From: Rhodospirillaceae bacterium
Lineage (GTDB): Bacteria > Pseudomonadota > Alphaproteobacteria > UBA828
Direction of reading: 5' to 3'
DNA length: 7,230 nucleotides
Assembly: GCA_028819955.1 (NCBI GenBank)
Contig: JAPPKP010000349.1
Coordinates: 1 to 7,230, forward strand
Under the pieces are notes generated by a model. That model saw nothing but the letters and a program-made list of their open reading frames with translations. It was not told where the DNA came from and searched no databases. A program made the translations under genes and the position numbers. Shown piece after piece: positions 5,664-7,230 of the stretch; position 1 is the first letter of the stretch, and each line of letters starts with the position of its first letter.

Positions 5664-6650
5664 ATGACAGAGGAGGTGGTCTCCCTCGACCGGAACCTGG
5701 CGCTGGATGCGGTGCGCGTGACCGAGGCCGCGGCCCGCGCGGCGGCCCGGCTGATCGGCCGCGGCGACGAGATGGCCGCAGATCAAGCCGCCGTGGACGC
5801 AATGCGGCGCGGCCTCAACGCGCTCGACATCGACGGCACGGTGGTGATCGGCGAAGGCGAGCGGGACGAGGCGCCGATGCTCTTCATCGGCGAGATCGTG
5901 GGCACCGGCAAGGGGCCCAGCCTCGATGTCGCCCTCGACCCGCTGGAAGGCACGACGATTTGCGCAACAGGCGGCCCCAACGCGCTCGCCGTGCTCGCGA
6001 TGGCGGAGAAAGGCGGCTTCCTCGCCGCGCCCGACACCTACATGGACAAGATCGCTGTGGGCGACGGGCTGCCGGACGAGCTGGTCGATCTCGACGACCC
6101 GCCGGCAACGACCCTGGCCAAGCTCGCCAAGGCGAAGGACTGCGACGTCAACGAGCTGACCGTGCTGATCCTGGACCGACCGCGGCACGAGGAGCTGATC
6201 GCCAAGGTGCGCGAGACCAGCGCACGCATCCAGCTGATCCGGGACGGCGACGTCGCTGGCGTGATCGCGACCACGCGGCTCAACCGCACCGTCGACATCT
6301 ACATGGGAATCGGCGGCGCGCCCGAGGGTGTGCTGGCCGCGGCAGCGCTGCGCTGCATCGGCGGCCAGATGATGGGCCGGCTGGTCTTCCGCAACGACGA
6401 CGAGAAGCAGCGCGCGCGGGCGATGGGCGTCACCGACCTGAGTCGCAAATACTCCCTGCACGAGCTGGCCGGCGGTGAGGTGATGTTCTGCGCGACCGGG
6501 GTCACCGACGGCGCCATGCTGCGGGGCGTCTCGCGCCACCCTCACGGCGCGCGCACCAGCTCGGTGGTCATGCGCTCGCGCACCGGCACCCTGCGCATGA
6601 TCGAGGCCGAGCACGATTTCTCCCGCGCGCCCGCGCGCATCGGCGCGTGA
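5664..6650 (+). CDS. glpX: class II fructose-1,6-bisphosphatase (GlpX type)
   Basis: A 328-residue metal-dependent phosphatase that hydrolyses fructose 1,6-bisphosphate to fructose 6-phosphate in gluconeogenesis; in autotrophic bacteria GlpX-type enzymes also serve the Calvin cycle, sometimes with sedoheptulose bisphosphate activity. Visible motifs are DIDGTVVIGEGERDEAPML (55-73), the metal-binding DPLEGTT (92-98), DTYMDKI (124-130), and GGAPEGVLAAAALR (217-230) with E221 in the position of a conserved metal-site glutamate. The C-terminal segment GEVMFCATGVTDGAMLRGV (271-289) is also characteristic. The length equals the family's (about 320-340), and the protein is complete. It starts 8 bp after hom, or 2 bp after if the ATG at 5658 is used, so co-transcription is almost certain. 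The link to hom is positional rather than metabolic. No Calvin-cycle gene is in the window, so a gluconeogenic role is the simpler reading. Confidence 0.96.
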   Translation: MTEEVVSLDRNLALDAVRVTEAAARAAARLIGRGDEMAADQAAVDAMRRGLNALDIDGTVVIGEGERDEAPMLFIGEIVGTGKGPSLDVALDPLEGTTICATGGPNALAVLAMAEKGGFLAAPDTYMDKIAVGDGLPDELVDLDDPPATTLAKLAKAKDCDVNELTVLILDRPRHEELIAKVRETSARIQLIRDGDVAGVIATTRLNRTVDIYMGIGGAPEGVLAAAALRCIGGQMMGRLVFRNDDEKQRARAMGVTDLSRKYSLHELAGGEVMFCATGVTDGAMLRGVSRHPHGARTSSVVMRSRTGTLRMIEAEHDFSRAPARIGA

Positions 6651-6671
6651 TCTGCGCAGGCTCCTGACTTC

Positions 6672-7230
6672 ATGAACGACGGAGCGGCGATGCTCGGGGT
6701 CGAGCGGTCGCTGCTCGGCAAGCGTTGGCGCGCGAGGCTCGAGGATTCGATGGCGGGCCTCAGCCTCGCCCAGGCCATCGAGGTGCCGGAGCTGGTCGGG
6801 CGCGTGCTCGCGGCCCGCGGCATCGCGGCGGAAGACGCGCCGGACTATCTCGACCCGACTCTGCGCCGTCTCCTGCCCGACCCGCTCCACCTCAAGGACA
6901 TGGAGCGGGCCATCGCGCGGCTCGCCGGTGCGCTGGAGGCGGACGAGAAGATCGCGATCTTCGGCGACTACGACGTGGACGGTGCGACCTCAGCCGCGCT
7001 GCTCAGCCGCTTTCTCGCGGCGGTCGCCGCCCCGCCCACGATCTACATCCCCGACCGCCTGCGCGAGGGCTACGGCCCGAACGCCGCCGCCATGCGCATG
7101 CTGGCGGCGCAGGACGTGCGCGTGGTCATCACGGTCGATTGCGGAATCAGCGCGTTCGACGCGCTGGCGGACGCCGCCGACGCCGGGCTCGACGTGATCG
7201 TGGTCGACCACCACGTGGCCGAGGCGCGGC
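6672..7230 (+). CDS. recJ: single-stranded-DNA-specific exonuclease RecJ, N-terminal part (partial at right edge)
   Basis: The first 186 residues of RecJ, a DHH-family 5'-3' exonuclease on single-stranded DNA used in RecF-pathway recombination, mismatch repair and base excision repair. The N-terminal LGVERSLLGKRW (8-19) is typical of alphaproteobacterial RecJ. The DHH domain shows motif I, GDYDVDGATS (98-107, metal ligands D99, D101, D103), then PDRLREGYGPN (127-137), VDCGIS (155-160) and the signature VDHH (178-181). Full-length relatives have about 570-600 residues, so roughly two thirds, including the DHHA1 and OB domains, lie beyond the window. It follows glpX by 21 bp. The start is uncertain: the ATG at 6672 has CAGG 11 nt upstream, while the in-frame ATG at 6690 has GGAG at 6681-6684 with a 5-nt gap. 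The second would remove six non-conserved residues. Confidence 0.95.
   Translation, partial: MNDGAAMLGVERSLLGKRWRARLEDSMAGLSLAQAIEVPELVGRVLAARGIAAEDAPDYLDPTLRRLLPDPLHLKDMERAIARLAGALEADEKIAIFGDYDVDGATSAALLSRFLAAVAAPPTIYIPDRLREGYGPNAAAMRMLAAQDVRVVITVDCGISAFDALADAADAGLDVIVVDHHVAEAR

Noticed and set aside
6624..6638. Alternating CG run (CGCGCGC, GCGCGC) near the end of glpX, possible hairpin or Z-DNA tract
   Set aside because: It is inside coding sequence for SRAPARIG and is explained by Arg/Ala codons in a high-GC genome. The stem is only about 5 bp.
5652..6890. Minus-strand open frame of 412 codons across glpX and recJ
   Set aside because: It spans two certain plus-strand genes, has a shadow composition rich in His, Arg and Ala, and shows no domain.

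Overview
The window comes from a high-GC (close to 70% by eye) bacterial chromosome, most likely an alphaproteobacterium of the Rhodospirillales type. This rests on protein style (class I PHA synthase, monofunctional homoserine dehydrogenase with an ACT domain, GlpX-type FBPase), on the rpsI-argC junction and on the hom-glpX-recJ order, both of which I recall from that class. The placement is inference; no rRNA or other taxonomic marker is present. Everything readable is chromosomal housekeeping or central metabolism. I see no mobile element, CRISPR array, tRNA, phage gene or defence system.

Layout. Left, + strand: the last codons of rpsI (ribosomal protein S9), then argC (N-acetyl-gamma-glutamyl-phosphate reductase), then 14 bp later a gamma-class carbonic anhydrase-like hexapeptide protein. 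Middle, - strand: phaC, a complete class I polyhydroxyalkanoate synthase. Its 3' end overlaps the 3' end of the carbonic anhydrase-like gene by 47 bp, tail to tail. Divergent from phaC, + strand: a small acidic lipoprotein gene. After a 227-bp non-coding gap come hom (homoserine dehydrogenase), glpX (class II fructose-1,6-bisphosphatase) and the first third or so of recJ (single-strand-specific 5'-3' exonuclease), closely spaced and probably one transcription unit. recJ runs off the right edge.

Function. argC makes the third step of arginine/ornithine synthesis. The downstream gamma-CA-like protein could supply bicarbonate for the carbamoyl phosphate used in the same pathway, but this is speculative. 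phaC polymerises hydroxyacyl-CoA into storage granules. hom commits aspartate semialdehyde to threonine and methionine, glpX provides the irreversible gluconeogenic (or Calvin-cycle) phosphatase, and recJ serves DNA repair.

I did not find an undescribed system. The items most worth a second look are the small lipoprotein with its conserved-looking VADR motif, the Pro/Arg-rich tail of the gamma-CA-like protein read from sequence antisense to phaC, and the hom leader region, where I would have expected an aminotransferase gene in related genomes.
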